Origin: Cellulosimicrobium cellulans
GTDB taxonomy: Bacteria > Actinomycetota > Actinomycetes > Actinomycetales > Cellulomonadaceae
Direction of reading: 5' to 3'
Assembly: GCF_007679345.1 (NCBI RefSeq)
Contig: NZ_VEGH01000020.1
Span: forward strand, 1-59,565
Length of the DNA: 59,565 nt
The notes below the pieces were generated by a model. That model had not been told where the DNA came from. It saw only the letters and a program-made list of their open reading frames with translations, and searched no databases. Below are positions 43,456 through 51,629 of the stretch, one piece after another; positions within the stretch are counted from its first letter, which is position 1; each line of letters starts with the position of its first letter. The position numbers were made by a program, and so were the translations under genes.

Positions 43456-44667
43456 ATGACGACGCCCGCCGACATGCGCCTCTTCACGTCCGAGTCCGTC
43501 ACGGAGGGCCATCCGGACAAGGTCTGCGACCAGATCTCCGACGCGATCCTCGACGCGATCCTGGAGCAGGATCCCACCGCCCGCGTGGCGGTCGAGACCA
43601 TGGTCACCACCGGCCTGGTGCACGTGGCCGGCGAGGTCACGACGACGGCGTACGTGGAGATCCCGCAGATCATCCGGCAGGTCGTGCGCGGCATCGGCTA
43701 CACCTCCTCCGACATCGGCTTCGACGGCGACTCCTGCGGGGTGTCGGTGTCGATCGGCCAGCAGTCGCCCGACATCGCGCAGGGCGTCGACAAGGCGTGG
43801 GAGTCGCGGCAGGACGCGTCCGACCACGACCCGCTCGACCTGCAGGGCGCGGGCGACCAGGGCCTGATGTTCGGCTACGCCTCCGACGACACCGAGAGCC
43901 TGCTCCCGCTGCCGATCTGGCTGTCCCACCGCCTCGCCGAGCGCCTCGCGCTCGTCCGCAAGGAGGGCGTGGTCCCGGACCTGCGCCCCGACGGCAAGAC
44001 CCAGGTGACGGTGGCCTACGACGGCGACCGCGCGGTGAAGCTCGACACCGTGGTGCTGTCCACCCAGCACGGCCCCGGCGTGCACCTGGAGAGCGAGCTC
44101 GCCCCCGCGATCGCCGAGCACGTCGTCGCGCCGGTGCTCGAGGCGGCCGGCCTCGACCTCGACGTCAGCGACTACCGGCTGCTGGTCAACCCCACCGGCC
44201 AGTTCGTCGTCGGCGGCCCGCAGGGCGACGCCGGCCTCACCGGCCGGAAGATCATCGTCGACACCTACGGCGGCATGGCCCGGCACGGCGGCGGCGCCTT
44301 CTCGGGCAAGGACCCGTCGAAGGTCGACCGCTCCGCCGCGTACGCCATGCGCTGGGTCGCCAAGAACGTGGTCGCCGCGGGCCTGGCCCGCCGGTGCGAG
44401 GTGCAGGTCGCGTACGCGATCGGCAAGGCGCACCCGGTCGGCCTGTACGTCGAGACGTTCGGCACCGGGACGGTGCCCGTCGAGCGGCTGACCGCCGCGA
44501 TCCGCGAGGTGTTCGACCTGCGGCCCGCCGCGATCATCCGGGACCTCGACCTGCTGCGGCCGATCTACCGGAAGACCGCCGCGTACGGCCACTTCGGCCG
44601 GGCGCTGCCCGAGTTCACCTGGGAGCGCACCGACCGCGTGGACGCGCTGCGCTCCGCCCTGTCCTGA
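43456..44667 (+). CDS. metK: S-adenosylmethionine synthase
   Basis: 403 residues; makes AdoMet from methionine and ATP. Signatures: LFTSESVTEGHPDKVCDQIS (20 residues, N-terminal), GAGDQGLMFGYA, and the phosphate-binding loop GGGAFSGKDPSKVDRSAAY (in part). Full length for the family. ATG at 43456 is preferred to the GTG two codons upstream because of the -10 spacing. Stops 8 nt before the priA start. Confidence 0.96.
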   Translation: MTTPADMRLFTSESVTEGHPDKVCDQISDAILDAILEQDPTARVAVETMVTTGLVHVAGEVTTTAYVEIPQIIRQVVRGIGYTSSDIGFDGDSCGVSVSIGQQSPDIAQGVDKAWESRQDASDHDPLDLQGAGDQGLMFGYASDDTESLLPLPIWLSHRLAERLALVRKEGVVPDLRPDGKTQVTVAYDGDRAVKLDTVVLSTQHGPGVHLESELAPAIAEHVVAPVLEAAGLDLDVSDYRLLVNPTGQFVVGGPQGDAGLTGRKIIVDTYGGMARHGGGAFSGKDPSKVDRSAAYAMRWVAKNVVAAGLARRCEVQVAYAIGKAHPVGLYVETFGTGTVPVERLTAAIREVFDLRPAAIIRDLDLLRPIYRKTAAYGHFGRALPEFTWERTDRVDALRSALS

Positions 44668-44675
44668 GCGACCGG

Positions 44676-47054
44676 GTGGCGGACGGGCCCGCGGCGGCGG
44701 GCGCCCCCGGCGTCCCCGAGCAGCCGACGCTGCTCGGGCTCGACGGGGTCGGCGCCGCGGGGTCGACCGGCGGCGGCCGCGGGGCCGCGGGCGCGCGCGG
44801 GGCCGGTGGCGCCCGGCCGCGGCGGCGCGCCCGCGCGCGGGACGTCGACGTCGAGCCCGCCGCCGAGCTGCCCGTCGCCCGGGTGGCCGTCGAGCTCGCG
44901 CCGGCGCACCTGGACCGCCCGTTCGAGTACCTGGTGCCCGCCGCCCTCGCGGAGGCCGCCGCGCCCGGGACCCGGGTGAAGGTGCGGTTCGGCGCGCAGG
45001 ACGTCGACGGCTACGTCCTCGACCGGACCGCGGAGCCCGAGCACGACGGCGCCCTCGTGCCGCTGCGGCGCGTGGTGTCGCCCGAGCCCGTGCTGACGCC
45101 CGCCGTCGGGCGGTTGGCGCGCGCCGTCGCCGACCGGTACGCGGGGACGCTCGCCGACGTGCTGCGGCTGGCGGTGCCGCCGCGGCACGCGCGGACCGAG
45201 GGGGAGGTGCCGCCGGCCGTGGCGGCGGGCGGAGCCGTGCCCGGGGCTGCGGACGAGACCGCGGCCCGGGCGGCTCCCGGTGCCGTGCTTGCGGCTGGGC
45301 CCGAGGTCGCCGCTGCCGGTCCGGGTGCCGCGCCCGCCGCTTCCCCCGGTGCCTCGGCGGCCGCTACGGCCGGTGCCGGCCCTGCCGCCGCGCCGGGTGC
45401 CGGTCCTGGTCCTGGCCCCGTTGCTCCTCCCGCCGCCCCGGCATGGGCGCCGTACCGCGGCGGTCCCGCGTTCCTGGCCCACCTCGCCGCCGGCGGCTCC
45501 CCGCGCGCGGCCTGGTCGGCCCTGCCGGGTCCGGCGGGGGAGCGCTGGCCCGACGGGGTGGCCGAGGCGGCCCGGGCCACCCTCGCGAGCGGGCGGGGCG
45601 TGCTCGTCGTCGTGCCCGACGCCCGGGACGTCGACCGGGTGTGCGCCGCGCTGGTCGCGGCGGGCGTGCCCGCGTGGTCCCCGGAGGGCACGGACGCGAG
45701 CCACGTCCGGCTGATGGCCGACGACGGCCCCGCGCGCCGGTACCGCGCCTTCCTCGCCGCGCTGCGCGGGCACGCCCGCGTGGTCGTGGGCACCCGCGCC
45801 GCCGCGTTCGCGCCGGTGCGGGACCTCGGGCTCGCGGTGTGCTGGGACGACGGCGACGACCTGCACGCCGAGCCGCGCGCGCCGTACCCGCACGTCCGCG
45901 AGGTGCTCGGTCTGCGCGCCGAGCTCGAGGGCTGCGGCCTGCTGCTGGCCGCGCACGCCCGGTCGACCGAGGTGCAGGCGCTCGTCGCGTCCGGCTGGGT
46001 CCGGGCCGTCGCCGCCGACCGGGACGTGGTCCGCGCGCGGACCCCGCGCGTGCGGGCGCTGACCAGCGTGGAGCTCGCCCGGGAGGGCGCCGCCGCGGCC
46101 GCCCGGCTCCCCGGTGAGGCCTGGCGGACCATCCGGGACCGGCTCGCGGACGGGCCGGTGCTCGTCCAGGTGCCGCGGGCCGGCTACCTGCCCGCGGTGG
46201 CGTGCGCGCGGTGCCGGGAGGTCGCCCGGTGCACGCACTGCCACGGGCCGCTGGCGCTCACCTCCGGCGACGGCGCCGCGCAGTGCCGCTGGTGCGGGCG
46301 CCTGGCGATCCAGTGGCGGTGCGAGGCCTGCGGCAACGGCACGTTCCGGTCCGTCGCGGTCGGCTCGGACCGGACCGCCGAGGAGCTGGGGCGCGCCTTT
46401 CCCGGCGTGACCGTGCGGCACTCCGGCGCGCGGTCCGGCGTCCTCGCCGAGGTGCCCGACCGGCCCGCGCTCGTGGTGTCGACCATCGGCGCCGAGCCGG
46501 TGGCCCCGGCGGGCTACGCCGCGGCGGTGCTGCTGGACGCCGCCGTGACCACCGGGTCCACCTCGCTGCGCGCCACCGAGGACGCGCTGCGGCGCTGGCT
46601 CGCCGCGGCCGCGCTGGTCCGGTCGTCCCGGGACGGCGGCGTCGTGCTCCTCGTCGGCGACGGCGCGGAGCGACCCACCCAGGCGCTCGTGCGCTGGGAC
46701 CCGGTGGGCCTCGCGGAGCGCGAGCTCGCGGAGCGCGCCGAGGTCCGGCTCCCGCCGGTCGTGCGGGTCGCCGAGCTGGTCGGCACCCGGGAGGTCGTCG
46801 CCGCCGTGCTCGCCCGGGTCGAGCTGCCGGAGGGCTCCGACGTGCTCGGGCCGGTCCCGCAGCCGGAGCCGCTCGCGCCGGGCGCCGCCGCCGTGCAGGA
46901 GTCCCTGGATCCGCCCGTGCGCACCCTCGTCCGGGTGCCCGTCGCGCACGGTCGCACCCTCGCGCGGTCGCTCGCCGCGTCCCTCGCCGTGCGCAGCGCC
47001 CGCCGGGAGGGCGGGACGGTCCGCGTGCGGCTCGACCCGGAGGAGATGCTGTGA
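44676..47054 (+). CDS. priA: Primosomal protein N' (PriA), actinobacterial form without helicase motifs
   Basis: 792 residues. The N-terminal DNA-binding domain (VAVELAPAHLDRPFEYLVP) and the zinc-binding module (CARC, CTHC, CRWC, CEAC) are conserved, as is LVQVPRAGYLPAVACARC. Where helicase-active PriA has Walker A (GSGKT/E) and DEEH boxes, this protein has LASGRGVLVVVPDARD and CWDDGDDL, so ATP-driven unwinding is unlikely. It is longer than mycobacterial PriA because of an Ala/Gly/Pro-rich insert at about residues 170-255 and a Gly/Arg-rich N-terminal tail of 65 residues. GTG at 44676 follows metK; a later start within the tail cannot be excluded. Coupled to the HAD gene by GTGA. Confidence 0.85.
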   Translation: MADGPAAAGAPGVPEQPTLLGLDGVGAAGSTGGGRGAAGARGAGGARPRRRARARDVDVEPAAELPVARVAVELAPAHLDRPFEYLVPAALAEAAAPGTRVKVRFGAQDVDGYVLDRTAEPEHDGALVPLRRVVSPEPVLTPAVGRLARAVADRYAGTLADVLRLAVPPRHARTEGEVPPAVAAGGAVPGAADETAARAAPGAVLAAGPEVAAAGPGAAPAASPGASAAATAGAGPAAAPGAGPGPGPVAPPAAPAWAPYRGGPAFLAHLAAGGSPRAAWSALPGPAGERWPDGVAEAARATLASGRGVLVVVPDARDVDRVCAALVAAGVPAWSPEGTDASHVRLMADDGPARRYRAFLAALRGHARVVVGTRAAAFAPVRDLGLAVCWDDGDDLHAEPRAPYPHVREVLGLRAELEGCGLLLAAHARSTEVQALVASGWVRAVAADRDVVRARTPRVRALTSVELAREGAAAAARLPGEAWRTIRDRLADGPVLVQVPRAGYLPAVACARCREVARCTHCHGPLALTSGDGAAQCRWCGRLAIQWRCEACGNGTFRSVAVGSDRTAEELGRAFPGVTVRHSGARSGVLAEVPDRPALVVSTIGAEPVAPAGYAAAVLLDAAVTTGSTSLRATEDALRRWLAAAALVRSSRDGGVVLLVGDGAERPTQALVRWDPVGLAERELAERAEVRLPPVVRVAELVGTREVVAAVLARVELPEGSDVLGPVPQPEPLAPGAAAVQESLDPPVRTLVRVPVAHGRTLARSLAASLAVRSARREGGTVRVRLDPEEML

Positions 47055-47713
47055 CCCCCGAGCCCGCCCGGCCCGCCGAGCCCGCCCGGCGCGTCGAGCC
47101 CGCCCGGCGCGTCGAGGCCGTCGTGTTCGACCTGGGCAACGTGCTGGTGCGCTGGGAGGCCGAGCGCGCCTTCGACGGCGTGCTGACCGACGCCGAGGTC
47201 GAGCGCTTCCTCACCGACGTCGACTTCCCGGCGCTCAACCTCCGGCAGGACGCCGGCCGGTCCTGGCGGGAGGCGCGCGACGAGGTCGCCCGTACCCACC
47301 CCGAGCACGCGGCGACCGTCGACCTCTACGTCGAGCGGTTCGCGCACGCCCTGCCGGGGCCGGTGCCGGGCAGCGCCGAGGTGGTGGACGACCTGCGGGC
47401 GGCGGGCATCCGGGTGCTCGGGCTCACCAACTGGTCGGCGGAGACCTACCACCACGGGGAGCGCGTCGCGCCCGTGATCGGGCGGCTCGAGGGGGTCGTC
47501 GTCTCCGGGCGCGAGGGGGTGGTGAAGCCGGACCCGCGGATCTTCGCGGTGCTGGCGGCCCGGCACGGCCTGGACCCGGCGCGGACGGTGTTCGTCGACG
47601 ACAGCCCGGCCAACGTCGCCGGCGCGGCGGCGCTCGGCTACCAGGCGGTGCTGTTCACGGGGGCGGCGGCGCTCCGGGCGGAGCTGGTGGCGCGGGGCGC
47701 GCTCCCGCGCTGA
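47051..47713 (+). CDS. HAD-family hydrolase (HAD-IA-like phosphatase)
   Basis: 220 residues. Motif I VVFDLGNVLVRWEAE (nucleophile Asp about residue 27), motif II GLTNWSAETY, motif III Lys in GVVKPDPRIF, and motif IV TVFVDDSPANVAGA are all intact, so phosphatase activity is expected; the substrate is not predictable. The first 20 residues are a degenerate repeat (PARPAEPARRVEPARRVEA), probably disordered. GTG start overlaps the priA stop. Similar HAD genes sit between priA and fmt in related genomes. Confidence 0.85.
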   Translation: MTPEPARPAEPARRVEPARRVEAVVFDLGNVLVRWEAERAFDGVLTDAEVERFLTDVDFPALNLRQDAGRSWREARDEVARTHPEHAATVDLYVERFAHALPGPVPGSAEVVDDLRAAGIRVLGLTNWSAETYHHGERVAPVIGRLEGVVVSGREGVVKPDPRIFAVLAARHGLDPARTVFVDDSPANVAGAAALGYQAVLFTGAAALRAELVARGALPR

Positions 47714-47758
47714 GCCGGGGCCCGGCCCGCGGCGTCGGCGCGCGCGCCGCCGAGCGAG

Positions 47759-47818
47759 ACCCGCACGGGTGCCGAACGGGACCCGCACGGGTGCCGGGCG
47801 GGACCCGCACGGGTGCCG
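47759..47818 (+). repeat. Three palindromic repeats at 22-bp spacing before fmt
   Basis: ACCCGCACGGGTGCCG occurs at 47759, 47781 and 47803, each containing the palindrome ACCCG-CA-CGGGT. The 22-bp period is two helical turns, and the array ends 15 nt before the fmt -10 box, so it looks like a multi-site operator as much as a simple tandem repeat. Confidence 0.7.
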
Positions 47819-47832
47819 GGCGGCCGCGGCAC

Positions 47833-47838
47833 TAGGAT
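47833..47838 (+). promoter_or_regulatory. -10 box of fmt (leaderless type)
   Basis: TAGGAT ends 8 nt before the fmt ATG; no ribosome-binding site in between. Confidence 0.5.
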
Positions 47839-47846
47839 CGGTGCCC

Positions 47847-48809
47847 ATGCGCCTGCTCTTCGCCGGGACGCCCGCGGTGGCGCTGCCCTCGCTCGACGCC
47901 CTGCTCGCCTCCCGCCACGAGGTCGTCGCCGTCCTCACCCGCCCCGACGCCCGCGCGGGCCGCGGCCGGACGCTCACCCCGAGCCCGGTCAAGGAGCGGG
48001 CGCTCGAGGCCGGGCTCGAGGTGCTCACCCCGGCGACGCTCAAGGACCCCGAGGCGCAGGCGAGGATCGCGCAGATCGCGCCGGACGCCGCGCCCGTCGT
48101 CGCGTACGGCAACCTCGTGCCGCCCGCCGTCCTCGGCGTGCCCCGGCACGGCTGGGTCAACCTGCACTTCTCGGTGCTACCCGCCTGGCGCGGCGCGGCG
48201 CCGGTGCAGCACGCGATCATCGCCGGCGACGAGGTCACCGGCGCCTCGACCTTCCTGCTGGAGGCCGGTCTCGACACCGGTCCCGTGCTCGGGACCCTCA
48301 CCGAGACCATCCGGCCGCTCGACACGTCCGGGGACCTGCTCGGCCGGCTCGCCGACGCGGGCTCGGACCTGCTCGTGAAGACCCTCGACGCGCTGGAGGA
48401 CGGCGTCCTCACCGCCGTCCCGCAGCCCGCCGACGGCGTCAGCCTCGCGCCGCGGCTCACCACCGAGGACGCCCGGGTCCGCTGGCAGCACCCGGCCATG
48501 GCGGTCGACCGCCGAGTCCGCGGCTGCACCCCGGCCCCCGGCGCCTGGACGACGCTGCCCGACGGCGCGCGGCTCGGGCTGGGCCCGGTGCGGCTCGTGC
48601 CCGACGTCACCGACCTGGCGCCCGGCGCCGTCCGCGTCGGTCGGGGCGAGGTGCTCGTGGGCACCGGCACGCACGCCGTCCGGCTCGGCGAGGTCCGCCC
48701 CGCGGGGAAGCGCGCGATGGCCGCGGCCGACTGGGCGCGCGGCGCGCGACTCGACGAGGGCACCGTGCTCGGCCTCGAAGCCGCCGCGGGCGAGGGGGCG
48801 GACGCGTGA
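47847..48809 (+). CDS. fmt: Methionyl-tRNA formyltransferase
   Basis: 320 residues; formylates initiator Met-tRNA using 10-formyl-THF. The start is MRLLFAGTPAVALPSLDALL, followed by the folate-binding and catalytic segment VNLHFSVLPAWRGAAPVQHAI (in part; HxSLLPxxRG family motif with Asn, His and later Asp in AGLDTGPVL). The C-terminal tRNA-binding OB domain is present. An upstream in-frame ATG at 47769 would run through the palindromic repeats and is rejected. Stop overlaps the rsmB GTG. Confidence 0.95.
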   Translation: MRLLFAGTPAVALPSLDALLASRHEVVAVLTRPDARAGRGRTLTPSPVKERALEAGLEVLTPATLKDPEAQARIAQIAPDAAPVVAYGNLVPPAVLGVPRHGWVNLHFSVLPAWRGAAPVQHAIIAGDEVTGASTFLLEAGLDTGPVLGTLTETIRPLDTSGDLLGRLADAGSDLLVKTLDALEDGVLTAVPQPADGVSLAPRLTTEDARVRWQHPAMAVDRRVRGCTPAPGAWTTLPDGARLGLGPVRLVPDVTDLAPGAVRVGRGEVLVGTGTHAVRLGEVRPAGKRAMAAADWARGARLDEGTVLGLEAAAGEGADA

Positions 48810-50476
48810 GCGGCGAGCGCGGAACCGGGCGGGGCGGCGGGGCGCGCGACGGCGGCGGCGGGGGTCGCGGCCGCGCCGGCGACGCGGGGCGAGGTCAGGG
48901 CGACGGCGCGGGCCGCGGTCAGGGCGGCGGAGCGGGTCGCGGTCACGGCGGCAGCGCGGGCGCCGAGCGTGCCGAGCGTCGGAACGCCGCCGGGCGCCAG
49001 CGCCCCGCGTCCCGCCAGGGCGGGGGACCGCGCGAGCGCACCGCCGCAGCGCCCTCTGCCCGCCGCCGGTCGTCCGACCCCGCACGCACCGCGGCGTTCG
49101 ACGTGCTGCGCACCGTCGCGGAGTCGGACGCCTACGCCAACCTCGTGCTTCCGCCGCTGCTGCGCGAGCGCGGCATCCGCGGCCGGGACGCGGGCTTCGC
49201 GACCGAGCTCGCCTACGGGGCCCTGCGCCTGCGCGGCCGGTACGACGCCGTCCTCGCGCAGTGCACCGGGCGGTCGCTCGACCAGGTGGACCCGCCCGTG
49301 CTCGACGCCCTGCGGCTGGGCGCGCACCAGCTGCTCGGGATGCGCGTGCCGCCGCACGCCGCCGTGTCCGAGACCGTCGGGCTCGTCCGCGAGCAGGTCG
49401 GCGCCGGGCCCGCGCAGTTCGTGAACGCCGTCCTGCGAGCCGTGTCCCGCGAGCCGCTGGACGTGTGGCTCGAGCGGATCGGCGACGCGGCCGACCCGGC
49501 GGGGACCGACGCCGTCGCCCGGCTGTCGGCCGTCGACAGCCACCCCGCCTGGGTCACCCGCGCTCTGCGCGAGGCGCTCGTCGGCCACGGCCGTGCCGCC
49601 GACGAGCTCGGGTCGCTGCTCGCCGCGGACAACGAGTCGCCGCGGGTGTCGCTGGTCGCGCGGCCGGGGCTGCTCGACCGCGACGACCTGCTGGCCGCCG
49701 CCGGTCCCGACGCCGCGCCGGGCCGGTGGTCGCCGACCGCCGTGACCCTCGCGGGTGGCGGCGACCCGGCCGGGCTGTCCGACGTGCGGGCCGGCCGGGC
49801 CGGCGTCCAGGACGAGGGCAGCCAGCTCGTCGCCCTCGCCCTTGCGGACGCGCCGCTCGACGGCCCGGACGGCCGGTGGCTCGACCTGTGCGCCGGCCCC
49901 GGAGGCAAGGCCGCGCTGCTGGCTGCGCTCGCCGCGGAGCGCGGCGCCCGTCTCGTGGCGAACGAGGTGCAGCCGCACCGGGCCCGGCTCGTGCGGCAGG
50001 CGGTCGCCGCCGTGCCGGACGGCGCCGTGGAGGACGTGCGGGTCGGGGACGGCCGGGAGGTCGGCGACGCCGAGCCCGGCGCCTACGACCGCGTGCTGCT
50101 CGACGCGCCGTGCACCGGCCTGGGCGCCCTGCGACGCCGGCCGGAGTCCCGCTGGCGACGCACGCCGTCCGACCTGGCCCAGCTCACCGCGCTGCAGCGC
50201 GACCTGCTGGCGTCCGCGCTGCGCGCCGTCCGGGTCGGCGGTGTCGTCGCCTACGTCACCTGCTCGCCGGTGCTGGCGGAGACGCAGCTGGCGGTGGTCG
50301 ACGCGACCCGGGCCGTGCGGAAGGGCGGGCTCGACGTCGAGGTGCTCGACGCGCCGGCCGTGCTGCACGGCATCGCCCCGGGCCTCGACCTGCCCGCGCG
50401 TCCGGACGCCCAGCTCTGGCCGCACGCGCACGGGACCGACGCGATGCACCTGACGCTCCTGCGCCGCACGGCCTGA
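48806..50476 (+). CDS. rsmB: 16S rRNA (cytosine-967 C5)-methyltransferase RsmB, with Gly/Arg-rich extension
   Basis: 556 residues. Residues 92-240 are the NusB-like RNA-binding domain (ARTAAFDVLRTVAESDAYAN). The C-terminal SAM-dependent methylase has LDLCAGPGGKAALLAAL, the catalytic DAPCTGLGALRRRPE and the second Cys in AYVTCSPVLAETQ. The N-terminal 90 residues are Gly/Arg/Gln-rich (GRGGGARDGGGGGRGRAG and GRGQGDGAGRGQGGG), an RGG-like disordered tail absent from E. coli RsmB. GTG at 48806 is coupled to fmt; starting later would remove the tail. Confidence 0.92.
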   Translation: MSGERGTGRGGGARDGGGGGRGRAGDAGRGQGDGAGRGQGGGAGRGHGGSAGAERAERRNAAGRQRPASRQGGGPRERTAAAPSARRRSSDPARTAAFDVLRTVAESDAYANLVLPPLLRERGIRGRDAGFATELAYGALRLRGRYDAVLAQCTGRSLDQVDPPVLDALRLGAHQLLGMRVPPHAAVSETVGLVREQVGAGPAQFVNAVLRAVSREPLDVWLERIGDAADPAGTDAVARLSAVDSHPAWVTRALREALVGHGRAADELGSLLAADNESPRVSLVARPGLLDRDDLLAAAGPDAAPGRWSPTAVTLAGGGDPAGLSDVRAGRAGVQDEGSQLVALALADAPLDGPDGRWLDLCAGPGGKAALLAALAAERGARLVANEVQPHRARLVRQAVAAVPDGAVEDVRVGDGREVGDAEPGAYDRVLLDAPCTGLGALRRRPESRWRRTPSDLAQLTALQRDLLASALRAVRVGGVVAYVTCSPVLAETQLAVVDATRAVRKGGLDVEVLDAPAVLHGIAPGLDLPARPDAQLWPHAHGTDAMHLTLLRRTA

Positions 50477-50639
50477 GGTCGCGCGCCTCGGCCCGGCTCG
50501 CGCCTCTGCACGCCTCGGCTCCGCGCGCCTCGGCTCCGCCGCGCCTCGGCCCCGCGCATCCCGGCCCCGCGCGCCCGCGTGCCGCGAGCGCCGCGCCCGC
50601 GGGGCGGCGCCGCGCCCGGCGGCTTCGCGCGAGCGCCGA

Positions 50640-50645
50640 TAGCCT
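50640..50645 (+). promoter_or_regulatory. -10 box of rpe (leaderless type)
   Basis: TAGCCT ends 6 nt before the rpe GTG. The 175 nt between rsmB and rpe are otherwise a GC-rich run of imperfect GCGCCTCGGCTCCGC repeats with no clear terminator. Confidence 0.45.
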
Positions 50646-50651
50646 GGGTCC

Positions 50652-51320
50652 GTGCACGCGCAGATCAGCCCCAGCATCCTGTCCGCCGACTTCGCCAACC
50701 TCGAGCGCGACCTGCACCGGATCAGCCGGGCCGACTGGGCGCACGTGGACGTCATGGACAACCACTTCGTGCCCAACCTGACGCTCGGCCTGCCCGTCGT
50801 GCGGCGGATCATCGAGGTGTCGCCGGTCCCGGTCGACGTGCACCTGATGATCGAGGCCGCCGACCGCTGGGCCGTCGACTACGCGCACGCCGGCGCCGCC
50901 TCGGTCACGTTCCACGCCGAGGCCGCCCAGGCCGCCGTGCGGCTCGCCCGGGAGATCCGCGCGGCCGGGGCCCGGGCCAGCGTCGCCCTGCGGCCCGCGT
51001 CGCCGGTCGAGCCGCTGCTGGACCTGCTGCCCGAGTTCGACATGGTGCTCGTCATGACCGTCGAGCCCGGGTTCGGCGGCCAGGCCTTCATCGAGGGCAC
51101 GCTGCCGAAGATCCGCCGGCTGCGCGCCGCGATCGACGAGCAGGGCGCCGACACCTGGATCCAGGTCGACGGCGGGGTGTCGCGGAGCACCGTCGAGACC
51201 GTGGCCGCGGCGGGCGCCAACGTGTTCGTCGCCGGGTCCGCCGTGTACGGCGCCGAGGACCCGAACGCGGAGATCGACGCCCTGCGCGGCCTCGCGGACG
51301 AGGCGCTCGCGCGCCGCTGA
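50652..51320 (+). CDS. rpe: Ribulose-phosphate 3-epimerase
   Basis: 222-residue TIM barrel interconverting ribulose 5-phosphate and xylulose 5-phosphate. N-terminal ISPSILSADFANLERDL, metal ligands in WAHVDVMDNHFVPNLTLG and VDVHLMIE, the phosphate-binding VEPGFGGQAFI, and the catalytic Asp in WIQVDGGVS. Normal length. Start is the GTG just downstream of its -10 box. Located immediately before the rib operon; its product connects to ribulose 5-phosphate, a riboflavin precursor. Confidence 0.95.
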   Translation: MHAQISPSILSADFANLERDLHRISRADWAHVDVMDNHFVPNLTLGLPVVRRIIEVSPVPVDVHLMIEAADRWAVDYAHAGAASVTFHAEAAQAAVRLAREIRAAGARASVALRPASPVEPLLDLLPEFDMVLVMTVEPGFGGQAFIEGTLPKIRRLRAAIDEQGADTWIQVDGGVSRSTVETVAAAGANVFVAGSAVYGAEDPNAEIDALRGLADEALARR

Positions 51321-51328
51321 CCCTCAGC

Positions 51329-51345
51329 CGCGGACGGCGTCCGCG
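51329..51345 (+). terminator. Short hairpin after rpe
   Basis: CGCGGAC-GGC-GTCCGCG, 7 bp, 8 nt after the rpe stop, followed by a second weak CCCGG/CCGGG stem. Confidence 0.4.
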
Positions 51346-51404
51346 CCCGGGCCCCGCGTCCGGGCGGGAATGCCGCGTGTGGCATCATCGTTCGGAAGTA
51401 CACA

Positions 51405-51533
51405 CACGTGCTCCGGGGTCGGTGAAAGTCCGAGCCGGCGGTGACAGTCCGCGACCCGCAGACGCCTGACGGCGCGAGCGGTTGACCTGGTGGAACTCCA
51501 GGACCGACGGTGAAAGTCCGGATGGGAGGAGTC
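51405..51533 (+). promoter_or_regulatory. FMN riboswitch (RFN element)
   Basis: The conserved blocks appear in order: CTCCGGGGTCGGTGAAAGTC (51411-51430), CGAGCCGGCGGTGACAGTCC, CGACCCGC, then GGTTGACCTGGTGGAACTCC (51480-51499), GACCGACGGTGAAAGTCC and GGATGGGAGGAG. These are the RFN signatures (ggTGAAAGTCC repeated, gaccGAcGGT, GGATGGgAGgAg). It precedes ribD by about 100 nt; in actinobacteria FMN binding usually blocks translation or terminates transcription. Here a G/C-rich hairpin lies between it and the ribD start, but no clear U-tract. Confidence 0.95.
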
Positions 51534-51629
51534 GTGGCGGTGTGCTCGGCGTGAGCCGGGCGCGCCGTGGACGTCGCGCACCCGCGCGCCGACCGCACCC
51601 CGGAGACCTGTCGGTCGAGGGGAGCGGGA

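Noticed and set aside
47759..47818. CRISPR or integron-type repeats
   Set aside because: Only three short palindromes with 6-bp gaps; no spacer diversity and no associated genes.
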